Below, piece after piece: positions 22,360-34,371 of a DNA stretch of 64,000 nt. This stretch comes from Utricularia gibba (lineage: Eukaryota; Streptophyta; Magnoliopsida; Lamiales; Lentibulariaceae): assembly GCA_002189035.1 (NCBI GenBank), contig NEEC01000026.1, positions 372,001 to 436,000 on the forward strand. The letters are read 5' to 3'. A program made the position numbers and the translations under genes. The notes beneath the pieces are model-generated. The model was not told the origin of the DNA. It made no database searches and saw nothing but the letters and a program-made list of their open reading frames with translations. Within the stretch, counting starts at the first letter, position 1; each line of letters begins with the position of its first letter.

Positions 22360-24056
22360 TGTTTTTGTGTTTCCAAATTTTTCTGTTCAGAAGATGCGTT
22401 TGGAGAGGGATTATCAGCAAAACATCACATATAGCCAAGCTTTTATTTGTAAAATATCATAATTTACTTAAACAATTTTTTAAATGTGCTTTAATTTTTA
22501 TAACTCTAAATTTATTTATTTTCAAGATTTCTTTTTTGTAATTGTTTTCTAATTTAAAAATATTATTCTGAACACAATTTTTAAAATAATTTTTATACGT
22601 GCTTTAATTGTTATATTGTTTATATATTTTTATAACTCATTACACTCATGGTAAATCTATTCTTCTCTCTTAGTGAAACTCATTTCTTCGGTGACTTTCC
22701 CTGACTCTGTGGATTTCCATCATGGTAGTTTCCATGTTAAAAATTCCTCTCTTCTTTAAACATTCACATTAATTAGAGAACAAACCCCATTCAGATAAAT
22801 CTATATTTGATCGATTTAGATATTAAAAATCGGCCACTCCCCACTTAACCGATTTCAACCCACAACACCCAAAATCTAATTTGCACAAACACTTCTTGTT
22901 TGGAGGGTCAGATCAAATAATTCAGATTAAATTCACCAGATTCTAGACAAACTAAATATAACTTCAATACAATCATATTTACTAAATACATGATCCTATT
23001 ATGTATCATATTGGCATGTTTGGATGTGTGTAATACATGCTAATGAGTTGAACTGTGGAACAATGGAAATTTTGACAAGTGAATTACCATGGTATCTAAA
23101 TGAGATTTGAATGCAAAACTCGAGCATGATTATCAAATGGCATTATATGTGGGGTAATGATAACCAATTCTTATTTAAGTGTATTGTTAAGGAAGTTTAA
23201 TTTTTCTATACATGGGTTTCAACATTGTCACTTGGTGTTTTATATACTACACAACTGAAATAATTAACATATTGTGCAATATATTTAGATGACTTTCTAA
23301 AAGACATGCAAATGCTTCGAACAATATAAGTAGGAGGCACAAAGGCATAGAACTAATAGATATTTATTAGAGTACATAGTTCATCAAAAGTATGAAGAAA
23401 TATTGATATAAAGACTAATGCTTACATGCATATCGTACAACTCAAGGAACAATGAATACATTGAGGAATATCATACCTTACATTCAATATAAATAAGAAT
23501 AGTTAATGAACAAGATTAGACTTTTGAATGTGGAATCTGGAAAATTCATAATTATCCATGTTGATGCTCAAATGACAAATATTTCATTACTATTAATGTA
23601 ATTAGATAATTAAAGAATTATATGCACTTGACATTTAAATTTCATGGTTATCATCAATTCAAGTGGGTATACTACATAAGACAAATAAATATTACCTAAG
23701 TTATGGATATCACATATCAACATAATGCTCATTCAATACGAGATAAGAGCCAATGAGAACAATTCATATTTGAGTTATTCTTATATATATCATAAATAAG
23801 AACTATGTTAGGTAGTGGCAAAATGATAGGATACAAGGGTTTTACTGATTTCCAATAGTACAAAAAATTAAAGAAGAATAATGCTCATACAAGGGATGAA
23901 CCATAACAAACAATATGAGAAACTAGAAAAGACGATATTATTCCAACTACATTTGCAATCAATTCTCACAACCCAGCATATAGGCATTCGTTGTTTTATG
24001 GAGAACATTATACTAATAGCAAATACACCTACAGTGCACAAGTGTTTTTATCACTT
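22360..24056. other. AT-rich intergenic DNA with one LTR-like scrap
   Basis: No gene is supported. Around 22673-22745 a stretch with TAGTGAAACTCATTTCTTC and CATGGTAGTTTCCATG resembles retroelement LTR leader sequence also seen near 9265-9340, 25137-25195 and (inverted) 54110-54165. Confidence 0.45.
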
Positions 24057-24528
24057 TTACAATATAACTAATATTAGAATGTAAATTTTTCGATGGCTGG
24101 AGAGACCTTACCTTTCCGTATAATATATAGCTTTGAAAGAGTTTGTAGTTCCCACTAGTATTTTAAGTGATCAAAAAAATTTAAAATTATTTGCACAGTT
24201 GATTCATAACTTGATTAATAACTTATGATGCACCAAAAACAGAGTTTTGCACACCTAGTAGTAAAAGAAAATTGACATTGAGCATAGTAAAATTTTTACA
24301 ATATAACTAATAATAGAATGTAAATTTTTCGATGGCTGGAGAGACCTTACCTTTCCGTATAATATATAGCTTTGAAAGAGTTTGTAGTTCCCACTAGTAT
24401 TTTAAGTGATCAAAAAAATTTAAAATTATTTGCACAGTTGATTCATAACTTGATTAATAACTTATGATGCACCAAAAACAGAGTTTTGCACACCTAGTAG
24501 TAAAAGAAAATTGACATTGAGCATAGTA
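24057..24528 (+). repeat. Nearly perfect 239-bp tandem duplication
   Basis: The unit starting ACAATATAACTAATA at 24059 recurs at 24298 and runs to GAGCATAGTA at 24528. I see one difference in the shared 231 bp (ATATTAG versus ATAATAG). Neither copy codes for anything recognisable. The near-identity implies a recent event or an assembly duplication. Confidence 0.9.
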
Positions 24529-24719
24529 GATAAATGAAACAATTAAGTAAAAAATGATGCACTAGTTTGCACCTTGCACACTTTTAACCATGATGATATA
24601 TATTAAGAAATCTCAAATCTTTATAAAGCATTCACTCTAGTTCAATGTAGTCCAAGAATGTTTATAGATCATTGAGAACCTATTCAATTGATGGTATGGA
24701 AGAGCTGGCTTGAACACTA

Positions 24720-25270
24720 AATCGAAAAATTAATGAATTGGAGGGAGCCTTCAATTATTGGCTACTAGATGTAAATCAGCACAAAAATTCAAATCGGCTA
24801 AAATAGAGCAGAGACAATAGACTGACCTACGAACAATAAATTGGCTCGAAGGTTCTTGACAACTATGCTACAACCCTAAAGGGAATAGAAAAAGGATAGT
24901 GACAGCCTACAACAACTAACAAGTAGTAGACATGATCACCGACCTGTAGGAATTTAGAGCAGGCGATGGTTACCAGCCTAGGAGACCATCGTCAAAATCA
25001 AGCAAATCTTACCAAGTGCAAAAACCAGTAGGCCTCTCAGAATTGGTAGGCCAAGAGCTTTTTGTAAAAAGGGGCACAATTCTAGAAATATCCATTTTGC
25101 ACTACATAACCCTCCTGCAACCCTCTCCCTTTCCTCCTAGTGAAATTTATTTCCCCAGCTCCGTGATTTTCTGTTATGGCAGTTTCCACATAAAAACTCT
25201 TGGTGTCCTTGTGCTTATCTTTACGCTAACCGGAATCAGAAATCCAAAATCGGAAAATCAAACCCGATAA
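24720..25270 (+). repeat. LTR-like fragment
   Basis: This richer stretch within A/T DNA ends with CTCCGTGATTTTCTG, ATGGCAGTTTCCACATAAAA and ACCCGATAATATGATC. It resembles the leader region of plant LTRs and the related scraps listed at 9.3, 22.7 and 54.1 kb. No primer site or coding domain adjoins it, so its class and borders are uncertain. The ORF at 25016-25270 is not a gene by content. Confidence 0.4.
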
Positions 25271-26829
25271 TATGATCAATTTTAGACACTCAAATTCGGT
25301 CTTCACATTTAACCGATTTTATACAACAACATTAATAAACTAAAAATCAACCAAATAAATGAACTCAATGTCTATAAGATCAACTTTTGCGTGATTTGAA
25401 GATCATCTATAATTTTGGATAAAGAATATAATAATTAAACTTAAAAAACATAATATGAGCATGATACTTATATTTTCATTAGTTTTTTATCGTAGCGTAC
25501 ACAAATTGAAACATTCCATTTAGAATATATTGAAGGATATTACCTCTTGAATGAATGTGTTAAGAAATTTTTATTGCAAATTAACTAACACAAGGAGTGT
25601 CATTCCCAAAAAAATAACCACCAATCATCTTTAAATTTGACTAATAGAAAAGCAATATAAAATGAAAAAATTTGAAAAATCACATCATTATAAGTAATCA
25701 TAGAAATAAAGTAGTATTTAGTGTAATAAAAAAATCTAAAACATCTTTTTGAAAAAATCTACCTCTTTTTTTTTCAAACTTGATCAGATACAAGTAATTT
25801 TAGTATCTTCTCTTTGCAACTCACGCATTCTTCTAGTGACATGGAACACTTTATCTTAGATAGAATCCATCTTATTTTTATGTATAAGATCATACTGAAA
25901 TTTAGGATTGAAGAATTAGATTGCTGTATAAATATTCCTTTTTAGTTGTACATCTCAATGTCATTTCATGGTTGAACTATAAAAAAAATAAAATGCTCAG
26001 TTATATCTAAAAAATAACATTTATTATTTTCTTAATCCTTTTTATGCCTAGTTAGATATACCAACTGAAACTTTATAATCATCATCAACAATTTTCATCA
26101 ACCTAATGAGTAGCTTTGTTATTTTCACAATAATGTAGAAATCACATTAAAAGTTTTTATTATTTTAACCAATGTGAAGTCATTGCCAATATCCTTAGTA
26201 GATAAATAAAAAGTTTTCAAATTTCAGATATAATGCAATGCTTGTGAGTCTATTTTCCTCTTTAAAAAACTATCAAGTGCTATGATAGTTAATGAAAATA
26301 TCATGTTAAATAATTTTACTCCATAATCATACAAGAAAAAAACTATGACCATAAACAAACTTTGCACATGCAGTTTTTTGAGATTCTGACATGCAAGAAA
26401 AATGTTGTATGTGTGGTTCCCTCAACTTGGTGGCTTCCCTTTCTTTCTTTCTGTTCCTCCCAGAAGTCCACTTGAATTCTGCACTGAAATCAAGGTCTCT
26501 TGCATCGAAAGAATGTAAGTGTATCAACTAGAAACACAATATAATTAAACAATGGTCCCCAACTATAATTCCATATTTCAATCATTATGAAATATGGAAT
26601 TTTGTATCAAATAAAATTTATAAATCCTAATATACATGAATCTACAAATCCAAAGAAATATATAATGTTTTGAAATTGAATTCAAGTAGTTGATGCTTAT
26701 GCGTACTAATTCATACATTTCTAAGATCAAATACAATTTTTAATTTTACTTAAGACAATCATCAATTCGATAACAACTATGAAACTAAAAATAAAGAGAT
26801 AGAATGTTTCAAGCTCTAACTTAAATAAT
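25271..26829. other. AT-rich intergenic DNA
   Basis: No gene or element end is seen. A minus-strand open stretch at 26327-26527 has no recognisable motif. Confidence 0.5.
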
Positions 26830-27770
26830 CTAAATGTGATATTGATAAACGAAAATTTTGAATGTCGTTGCAATAAAATTAAATTTTCTTATCAAATAAA
26901 TTTATAAGCCCTAATCTTCATAAAATACAAATAAAACATTAATTACATAGTGGAATTTCAGGGTTGATCACAAAGAGCAAATGCTTGCTATATGTATTAG
27001 CCTTTGCAGGATCACAGAATGATTTTAATTTTACTCTAAGGTCGAACTAACAACACTACACAAATTCAATAAGGTTGAGTTATAGAGCAGAAGGTAACAG
27101 GTACTGGTTATACTAAGATGCCTCAAGGATATATAAGTGATGTGGTACTAAGGTCTTTAATTTAATTTACAAGAATTCTATACTTACAACTCAAAACAAT
27201 CTAAGTTTACCCATGTTGTTTCTCATGTTTTTTTGTTGATAGTCCCTAATGTCATCATTAATCCCACACTTAGGTATATCCAAATGCGAAATATATAGAA
27301 CTAGGTCTACCGGCTCTATTGTTTTACCCAAGACTAACACTTGCTATCCCCACCTTGATTTGTTGGTCTACCTCTAAATCAAGCATCTAAGTTGTGAAAT
27401 TGTTCGTTTATCCCCTTAGGTCTACTAAGAAATGATACAAACAAAAGCTAAGATACAACGATCAATTATCTTATGAACCCTAATCCACGTCACCTATCCA
27501 CACCTTAAGGAATCTCTAAAGTCTAGCTGCTCATGTATGAAAAATAAAGCATGATATCATTAATATAAAGTGACAAAAATATCAGAAATATCGTTAAAAA
27601 GTTAGTCATAGAAATTAGAAATATTCAGCAAACTAAAATAAAGTTGAAATAGTTCTGATTCATATCTGCTACTATTTACAATCCAGAACAATAGCATTGA
27701 ACTAGATCTAGTAGCATTGAACTAGATCTTGATGATGTTCTTTAGGTTGGAAAGTATTCTTCTTGAAAAT
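26830..27770 (+). repeat. Dispersed repeat family, copy 2
   Basis: This is the best-preserved long copy. It begins near GATATTGATAAACG and includes a TCAAATAAATTTATAAG block, GATCACAAAGAGCA, a GTGATGTGGTACTAAGGTC block, GGTCTACCTCTAAATCAAGC, a GCTGCTCATGTATG block and GATCTTGATGATGTTC. The same blocks occur in the same order about 1.47 kb downstream. Noncoding. Confidence 0.65.
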
Positions 27771-28299
27771 CTCCTTCTTCTTCTTTATGGTTCATTCTGT
27801 TGAAGGAGCTCCCTACGTGTGTGTTCTTCATTCAAATTCCCTCCCTCCATTTCCCTAAGCAAGTACAATTTTCTAACAGTATTGCTGCTCCTGCCCCCTA
27901 ACTTGCAGTCTATTGTGGTGGAAGTGCACTCACTATCTCCTATTTTTATGTTGCTCAATCTGTTAAATAGTTGTTTACACGAAATTCCTATCTTCTCCCC
28001 TGATTTTTTAAATTTGCTACTAGACTCAAAAAGGGTTAGTAGCATAGAATGGCCTAAATCAAAATATTTAGCCTCCAGCTATTGATGAAAAAGCATGATT
28101 TGAAATGCCAAAAAATCATTTATCAAAGACAACATCCATCAAATGTAATCATCAAGTATTAGTTTTTTGCTATAGTATGTGAGATCTCTAACAATAGAAT
28201 GCTTAGAATCATTGATTGCATGAATTGAGAGTGCAAAAATTGTCATGTTGTATAGTAGGGTCAATTTAAAATGTAGAGATCATACAAATCTTCACTCAT
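27771..28299. other. Spacer between repeat copies
   Basis: Contains overlapping open stretches on both strands (27785-28045 minus and 27819-28085 plus) without recognisable domains. I see no gene. Confidence 0.4.
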
Positions 28300-29480
28300 T
28301 TTAGAAGTGAGGTTGATAAATGGAAATTTTTAATATCGTTGCAGAAGAGAATAAATTCCCAAATCAAATAAAATTATAAGTTCTAATTTTCACAAAATAC
28401 AAATTCAACACAAATTGTATAATGGATTTTTGAGTCGATCACAAGAAGCACGTGCTTGCAATGTATTTTTCGGGATGCAGAATTCAAAATAAATTGTATT
28501 ATTAATCCAAGACCAAATTAATAATGGTACGCAAGTTTAATAACTAAAATCAAATCTCATTGCAGAAAATTAAAAGTTCAGATTCTAAGCAAAAAAATAA
28601 AACTCAAATATCTTAAAATGGTTCAGGTGATGTAGTGTTCAAGTTTTTAATCTAATTTACAATTTGTCTATATGCATAATCTAAATAACCGAAGTCTACT
28701 CAAGTTGTTATTCGTATTCGTAAATGAAAAATTGTGCAACATCATTAAATTACAAATTCTACTATCAAATAAAATTTATAAATCTAATTAACAACCAATC
28801 ATACAAAAATATGAGCATAATAGATCGGAATCCAACACAAGGAGTTAGATGCTTATTGTGTGAAGATTGATGCATATTGTTTTTGTCACGGTTAAGAGAT
28901 TTAGTTTAATTTAAGATTAAGACAGTTCGACGGCAATATGTAAAAAGACAATAAACGGGTAAAATAAGATCTTTATCTAAAATAAAAAAAGGTAATATCT
29001 TGCGATACTCAGGGATAGCTTGTTAATCACAACAATTATCCCTTTTATATCTAAAATTTTTCAGCTAACGAAATGCTCAAGTCTAATCAAACCCTTGTTT
29101 TTTCCTAATTTTTTTATCTACCTCTAATTAGAAATGTTTACGATGAAAACCACTATCTCCCCCTACTCGATCTATCCTAGTTTGTTAAGAAAATAAAATG
29201 ATTAACTGATAGTGTGATCTAGTGCACAATAAGGCACCTCTAAGTGCTTAGCTACTCATATTAAAGGAAAATAAAATACTTTCATAACATATAAAGATCA
29301 TCTTTATTCCATAGATAAAAAAGCAATGAAAGAAATAATAAAATAAGCAATAACTAAAATCATAAACAGTTGTATGAAAATGCTAAAACTATTTTGAACT
29401 AGGAGTAAAGTTTTTCATAAACAAAACAAGTCTTTAAAAGAGGGGTTGGTTCCTGATTCATCTTATTCATTTTTCCAATG
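28300..29480 (+). repeat. Dispersed repeat family, copy 3
   Basis: Matches copy 2 through GTTGATAAATGGAAA, ATCAAATAAAATTATAAG, a GATCACAAGAAGCACGTGCTTGC block, GGTGATGTAGTGTTCAAG and a TCTACCTCTAATTAG block. Identity is visibly lower than a recent tandem duplication would show. Direct orientation relative to copy 2. Confidence 0.6.
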
Positions 29481-29790
29481 AGTTTTTCCCCTAGATCTCC
29501 CCCATAGAAATCTGTTGTGTTTTTCCCAAAATCTTGGAGATATTTTTTTTCTTTCCATCTTGTCTTCTTTTTATCCTAAAATCTTCCTTTTTCGTCTCCT
29601 TACATTTTGTGTCCTTTTCAGCCTTGGACATTATCTTCTACCATTTCACTATTCACGTCCAACTCTTGGGGATTCGCATTATAGAAAACGTGCTGCATTG
29701 CTCATCAAGACTAATACATATTATTCTCATCTTAATTTATTAATCTACCTCTAAGTCAAGCCTTTGAGCTAGACTGCTATCTGTTTCCCC

Positions 29791-32442
29791 TAATGTTGTG
29801 CATGGGTCGAGTCCCAACAAGTTCAAGTTCAACTCATCGAGTCAATCTGAATCATCATCATCATCATTAGCCTCATCACTGGTAGTAATATTCCGCAACC
29901 TTATTTCTACTTGCATCCAATCTTTTAGGCAAATGCAAGCCTCTAATGTTTCAGTTGATAGGCTAAATCGATGTGGTGTAAGAACCCTACCACATGCACT
30001 AAAAGCACTCTCTGATGTAGGTGGTGTTAGGATATCTTTTTCTAATCTAGCTAAAGTTGGATAAAGGAATGTTTGATTCTTCCACCAACCAAGTATGTCA
30101 AAGTTTTCTCCCTTCTTTCCATGCAATTGTTGCATTGCATTGTATAATGCAACATCATTTACTTTAATAGTCATATTTGTGCAAGATGAAACTTGCACCA
30201 TAGAGCAATAATTATCAATGGCCGCAGCCCCGTTATCATTATCATCACCTATTAGTCCACCTCCACCACTTGAACTACCATATTCAATTTCATATAATTC
30301 ATATAAATGATCTAAAGCATCACAAGCATTTTTAAAAAGTCTATCAGCATCTAAAGTAAAATTAGGTACTTGAAGAAAATTATAAAAATTGCAAAATATT
30401 TTCAAACCATTTTGTAAACCAGATTTTTTCACTCTCGGATTAAGAATATTTGCAACAAGAAATAATGTAGGAATAGTTTCATAATATTTAAAAAAATTTA
30501 AAATCATCTCATGTATAATATCACAAACAATAGAATTAGTATATTATTTTTTTAAAAACTACTGTGATATCAACCAAAGCTAACAAAACTAAATGAGTTA
30601 TAAGATAATAAACACCACTAAATAATTCCATATGTCTATGAAATGTACTCATATAATTAATCAGAATATTTATTTTTTCAAAATCAGAAGCAAATAATTG
30701 AATATTTAAATCAGAGTTCATTACTAAAAAGATCTCCACAATATCTTGATACGGCAACACATAATACAATATAATAAGAATAGAATTTCACCTAGCTAGC
30801 AAATCTTCTTTCAAACTTTGAAAAGGAATATTGTTCACTTGATACAAACATTTAAAAGCATCTCTTTTTGTAGTTCTAACTTTTAAAGTAGAAACTAATT
30901 TACAAATATCAACAACTAAAACATTCAACATAGGAAGTTTCAAGGCATCTTGTACACACAAATTTAATATATGGCAAATGCATCTAGAATGAAAAAATAC
31001 ACCACTTATAATAGAATTCATAGAGTTTTCCAAATCACATATAGCATTTGCATTATTAGAAACATTATCAAGTGTAATAATAAAAACACAATTAAAAATA
31101 CCATATTCGCGACAAACATCATTAATAATCATAGCAATTTTTGATCCATTGTGATGAATATCAAAGTTTCTAAAGTCAACAATCCTCTTCTCAATGGTCC
31201 AATTACCATTAATCCATGTAATAGTCACAACAATATAATCTTCACCATTAATATTATGCCAACCATCACTAGTTAATGCAAAATTGCAATCCAAAGATTC
31301 AAATAAAGAAACTAATTCTTTTTTTTCGTTTTTCAAATTGATCTAACGCTATTCTAACAGCAGATCTTCTAGAAAAAGTAATAAATTGAGGTTGCATCTT
31401 CTTTGTAAAAAATAAAATTCATCATATATGGATTTTCAATATCAGAAAATAGTTTCTCACTAATAATTAAAGCAACTATATAATCAACTTGAGCATATTT
31501 CAAATCAAATGTAAATTTTTTCGAAATATTACCACCTACCACATTCAATTTCATTTGTTTGGAACAAATACTATATTTATCAAAATAAACTCTTTCAAGA
31601 TGACGTAAATAGTTAGAAGTGCTACCTCCCTTACCATATTTGTAGTTGGAAGCACAATAATTGAAAGTAGCCCTTCCTGTTTTTGAGTCATGTGTGAAGT
31701 GGTCATGCCAATCTATAGATCTTTCTTTAACCTTTCATTTAGTTGATGTTGTCGTCGATCCAGTAACTTCATTACAATTATCATCTTCTTCAATTTCATG
31801 AACAATATCATTGTTCATTTCTTCAGGTTGTTCAACATAATGATTTGAAGTATCATCCGTATGTAAAAAATAAAAAGATATATATTTGAATTCAACTTTT
31901 AAACCCACAAAAAATAAAAAAATATTGTTCTAAAATAACTAAAAACAAACAAAAGAACACAACTTTAATCGAAAAAATGCCATGATTTTTTCATAGAAAT
32001 CATGAAATACATCATACCGAAGCATTTGCCTTTTTTGAACTTGATTTTGAATGAGATACGTAGCGCAACATTTTTTGTCTTGAAAAACAAAAAAAAACGA
32101 GACAGAAATTAATAGAGAAACAGAGAATCGAAATGAAAGTCACTGTATAATGAGAAAATTTGAAGTAGAAATGGAGAATCGCAAATCGCACGAAGAATAG
32201 CTGCTAGGGTTTGAGCTTTGAGGTTTGAAAGCATGTAGGAAGTAAATGACTTGCAATTTTAGATCTGACCAATGGGAAAAGAAAATTTCCTTTTTTAATG
32301 CATCAACTGGCTGGGTTGACCCGAACCTGTCTAACCACGACCCGACTCACACCCGTCAAACACAGGTGCGAGTCAACTAATGGGTCGGTTACAGGTTGAC
32401 CCGGTGGATTGATGGATTGACCGGACTGGCTGCCCAACCCTA
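29791..32442 (-). mobile_element. hAT transposon, 2.65 kb, decayed
   Basis: The ends are TAATGTTGTGCATGG (left) and, inverted at the right, TAGGGTTGGGCAGCC. The flanking 8-bp repeats are GTTTCCCC (29783-29790) and GTTTCCTC (32443-32450), one mismatch, as expected for hAT. The right end is rich in GGGTTGACCCG-type subterminal repeats. It carries one broken transposase on the minus strand and is inserted in a dispersed repeat. Confidence 0.85.
29842..31818 (-). pseudogene. hAT transposase (Ac/RICESLEEPER-like), broken
   Basis: A start at 31818 opens MNNDIVHEIEEDDNCNEVTG, with an in-frame TGA at 31737-31735 where relatives often have Trp. A BED-type zinc-finger remnant follows (DWHDHF, then ATFNYC and LRHLERVYFD). 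The longest core ORF (31336-30788, 182 codons) has TSDGWH and ITLDNVSNNANAI, which align with the first and second catalytic Asp regions. The C-terminal ORF (30507-29842) contains the hAT dimerisation region (DILGWWKNQTFLYPTLARLE, then SESAFSACGRVLTPHR and LEACICLKDW). Frame changes lie near 31340-31370 and 30510-30790. No active enzyme could be made. Confidence 0.82.
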
Positions 32443-32770
32443 GTTTCCTCCCTTAAGCCTACCCTAGAAATCTTATAAATAAAAACTAATGTACTCAATA
32501 GTAGATTATCTCATAAATCCTAAACAACATCACATTCTCACATTATCTAATAAAAACTAAGTCATTTCTAAATTTAGTTACTCATGTGTAATAAACAAAA
32601 CATAATCTCATCAAGATAAATTAAAAAAAATATTATAAACATTGTGAGATACACCGTCACAAAAACTAAATATTCAACAAACTAAAAATAAAGTAAAATA
32701 TTTTATTTTTTATCTACTATCGTTCACACCTTAGAACATTATTCCTAAATTTGGCAAAACACTTAAAATT

Positions 32771-33375
32771 ACAAAATAAATACATAAAACATAATTAAAA
32801 AATCATAATTTTTGTATCTTAAAAATAGAAAAATTCATGTGTTATAAATACCATCAAAACTTCACTTCATTTCTTGTTGCATACTAAGAGGGCTGATCCC
32901 ATACTTTTTGCAAGTACAAGTTATCAACTGCTAATGATGATGATAGTACGAAGAGTAAACACCAATTTCTAAGCTGCAAACGGAGTAGCTTTTTGAACAT
33001 CCAGTGAAACATCACATTAACTTCCTTCATGCAAAATTAAGTAAATTTTCAAGAATTAATGACATCTTGTTGATGTGCTTCCTCCTACCAACGAGGACTC
33101 ATACAGAATACAGAGTTGAAACCAATTCAAAAGAGAGAGCTGAAAATTCAGAAATTAACCAGCCATTATAAACAGACGTTTTAGATTGATATCCATTCAA
33201 AAATTGCAGACCTACAAGGGGTTCGGTTCCCTCTTGACCACCCAGAATTGCTCATGGAGGAGAAGAAGCTTCTGCACAAAAGGAGGCCTGTTGATTCGTC
33301 TGAGACAAACTGGCTGTCCTTGTGGCCCGTGCTACCACACCACGCATCATGTGTCCAACAGATGACAGATGTTGT
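32771..33375. other. Intergenic DNA downstream of phytolongin
   Basis: Becomes less AT-rich towards 33240. The last 100-200 bp probably contain the phytolongin 3' untranslated region. No further gene seen. Confidence 0.5.
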
Positions 33376-34104
33376 TTATGTACGGATGCACTTGAGGCCA
33401 TCACAAATCCATAACCAAACCAGAAACAAGATCAAACAGATGACCGCATCCAGAGACAGAATCAGCAGCACTTGTTTCTTCCAAGCTGCCTTTGCCTTCT
33501 GATGACCGCCATTCTTGTGTAGATCACGCGCTAAGCCAATCCCTTTTCCACCAGATTCACCACCAGTCCCCTCCTCACTCCTTCTCCCCCCAATCCTGAG
33601 CCCTGCGAGCAATCTCTTCTTCATCCTTGACAACCCGGTTTCAGCACTCTGCCATGGAGGTGATTCAAATTGCAAGTTTCCACTTCCGCTCATTCGACGT
33701 CCGCCCGGGGGACTCACTCCTCCCATGTGATCGAAACCCAGTCCCAAAAACCGCCGGAAAACTGGGTTGAATTCACCTTGGAAGCAATGGGAGCTCAGCC
33801 TTTCCAACCTCTTCTCCCCCCTGTAAAACTGCTCAAACGCGTCCCTCACGCTCTCAAGGAATGAAAACCCCTCTGAATTATCCATCTTTTCATCAAATAT
33901 TCCCAAGTAAACGAAGGGGGCATCGACCAGGAAACTATACGTCCTCGATCGGACAGTATGGGTAAAGCTGGCGTGCAAAGGTGGTGTTTTTTCCAGGCAT
34001 TTCGCAGCGACCGCCCCAAGAGCTGCATCCTGGGAGTTGAATTCTGACAACACAAGCGTCCCCCTCGCAATGCACGCGTAATATATCAGACTCGGGTCCA
34101 TCAT
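33376..34104 (-). CDS. Phytolongin (longin-domain membrane protein)
   Basis: The 242-residue intronless ORF begins MMDPSLIYYACIARGTLVLS, the opening of a longin domain (residues about 5-115). That fold is shared with R-SNAREs of the VAMP7 type. Phytolongins keep the longin domain and C-terminal anchor, but a variable linker replaces the SNARE motif. Here the linker (about 120-205) is basic and Gly/Arg/Ser-rich with no heptad pattern. A single hydrophobic anchor follows (about 213-233, VLLILSLDAVICLILFLVWLW). It should be tail-anchored in the secretory pathway with a role in membrane trafficking; that is family knowledge only. The first ATG is used, although the second Met is equally plausible. 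It is divergent from the SDR gene, with 267 bp between start codons. Confidence 0.88.
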   Translation of the reverse strand: MMDPSLIYYACIARGTLVLSEFNSQDAALGAVAAKCLEKTPPLHASFTHTVRSRTYSFLVDAPFVYLGIFDEKMDNSEGFSFLESVRDAFEQFYRGEKRLERLSSHCFQGEFNPVFRRFLGLGFDHMGGVSPPGGRRMSGSGNLQFESPPWQSAETGLSRMKKRLLAGLRIGGRRSEEGTGGESGGKGIGLARDLHKNGGHQKAKAAWKKQVLLILSLDAVICLILFLVWLWICDGLKCIRT

Positions 34105-34371
34105 CGCCCCTATTCGGTTTCCCCAAAACGCATTCGATCAGGCGGCACAATACAATCGCGTCCGAAGAGAAGATAGGCATCAATGTCTAGGGTTCTTGAG
34201 GAAAGGAATCTCGCACAATGAGAAAGGAGACGACTTTGCCTTTTCCCCTTTTCTCCAATGAAGCAATTATTAGATTTACGAAAAAAACCTTGAAGGTCAA
34301 ATAAGCATATGAAGGAAGCCATTGTGGAGTGGAGTGGAAATTGATCACCGCTTCTTCTTTTGGTTTGGCTA
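34105..34371. promoter_or_regulatory. Shared 267-bp intergenic promoter (phytolongin / SDR)
   Basis: The start codons of the two divergent genes are only 267 bp apart, so their leaders and core promoters must share this stretch. I see no strong TATA box for either gene. A conserved two-way promoter is possible but not shown by sequence alone. Confidence 0.55.

Larger units (their letters stand above)
29560..32770 (+). repeat. Dispersed repeat family, copy 4, split by a hAT element
   Basis: The left half (about 29560-29790) carries the TCTACCTCTAAGTCAAGCC block. The right half (32443-32770) carries the CTTAAGCCTACC, TAGTTACTCATGTG and ACAAAACATAATCTCATC blocks, in the order seen in the other copies. 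The hAT element at 29791-32442 separates them. Confidence 0.6.

Noticed and set aside
33515-34183. ORFs on both strands across the phytolongin gene
   Set aside because: Shadows of a GC-rich intronless coding sequence; only the 242-codon frame has a longin domain and anchor.
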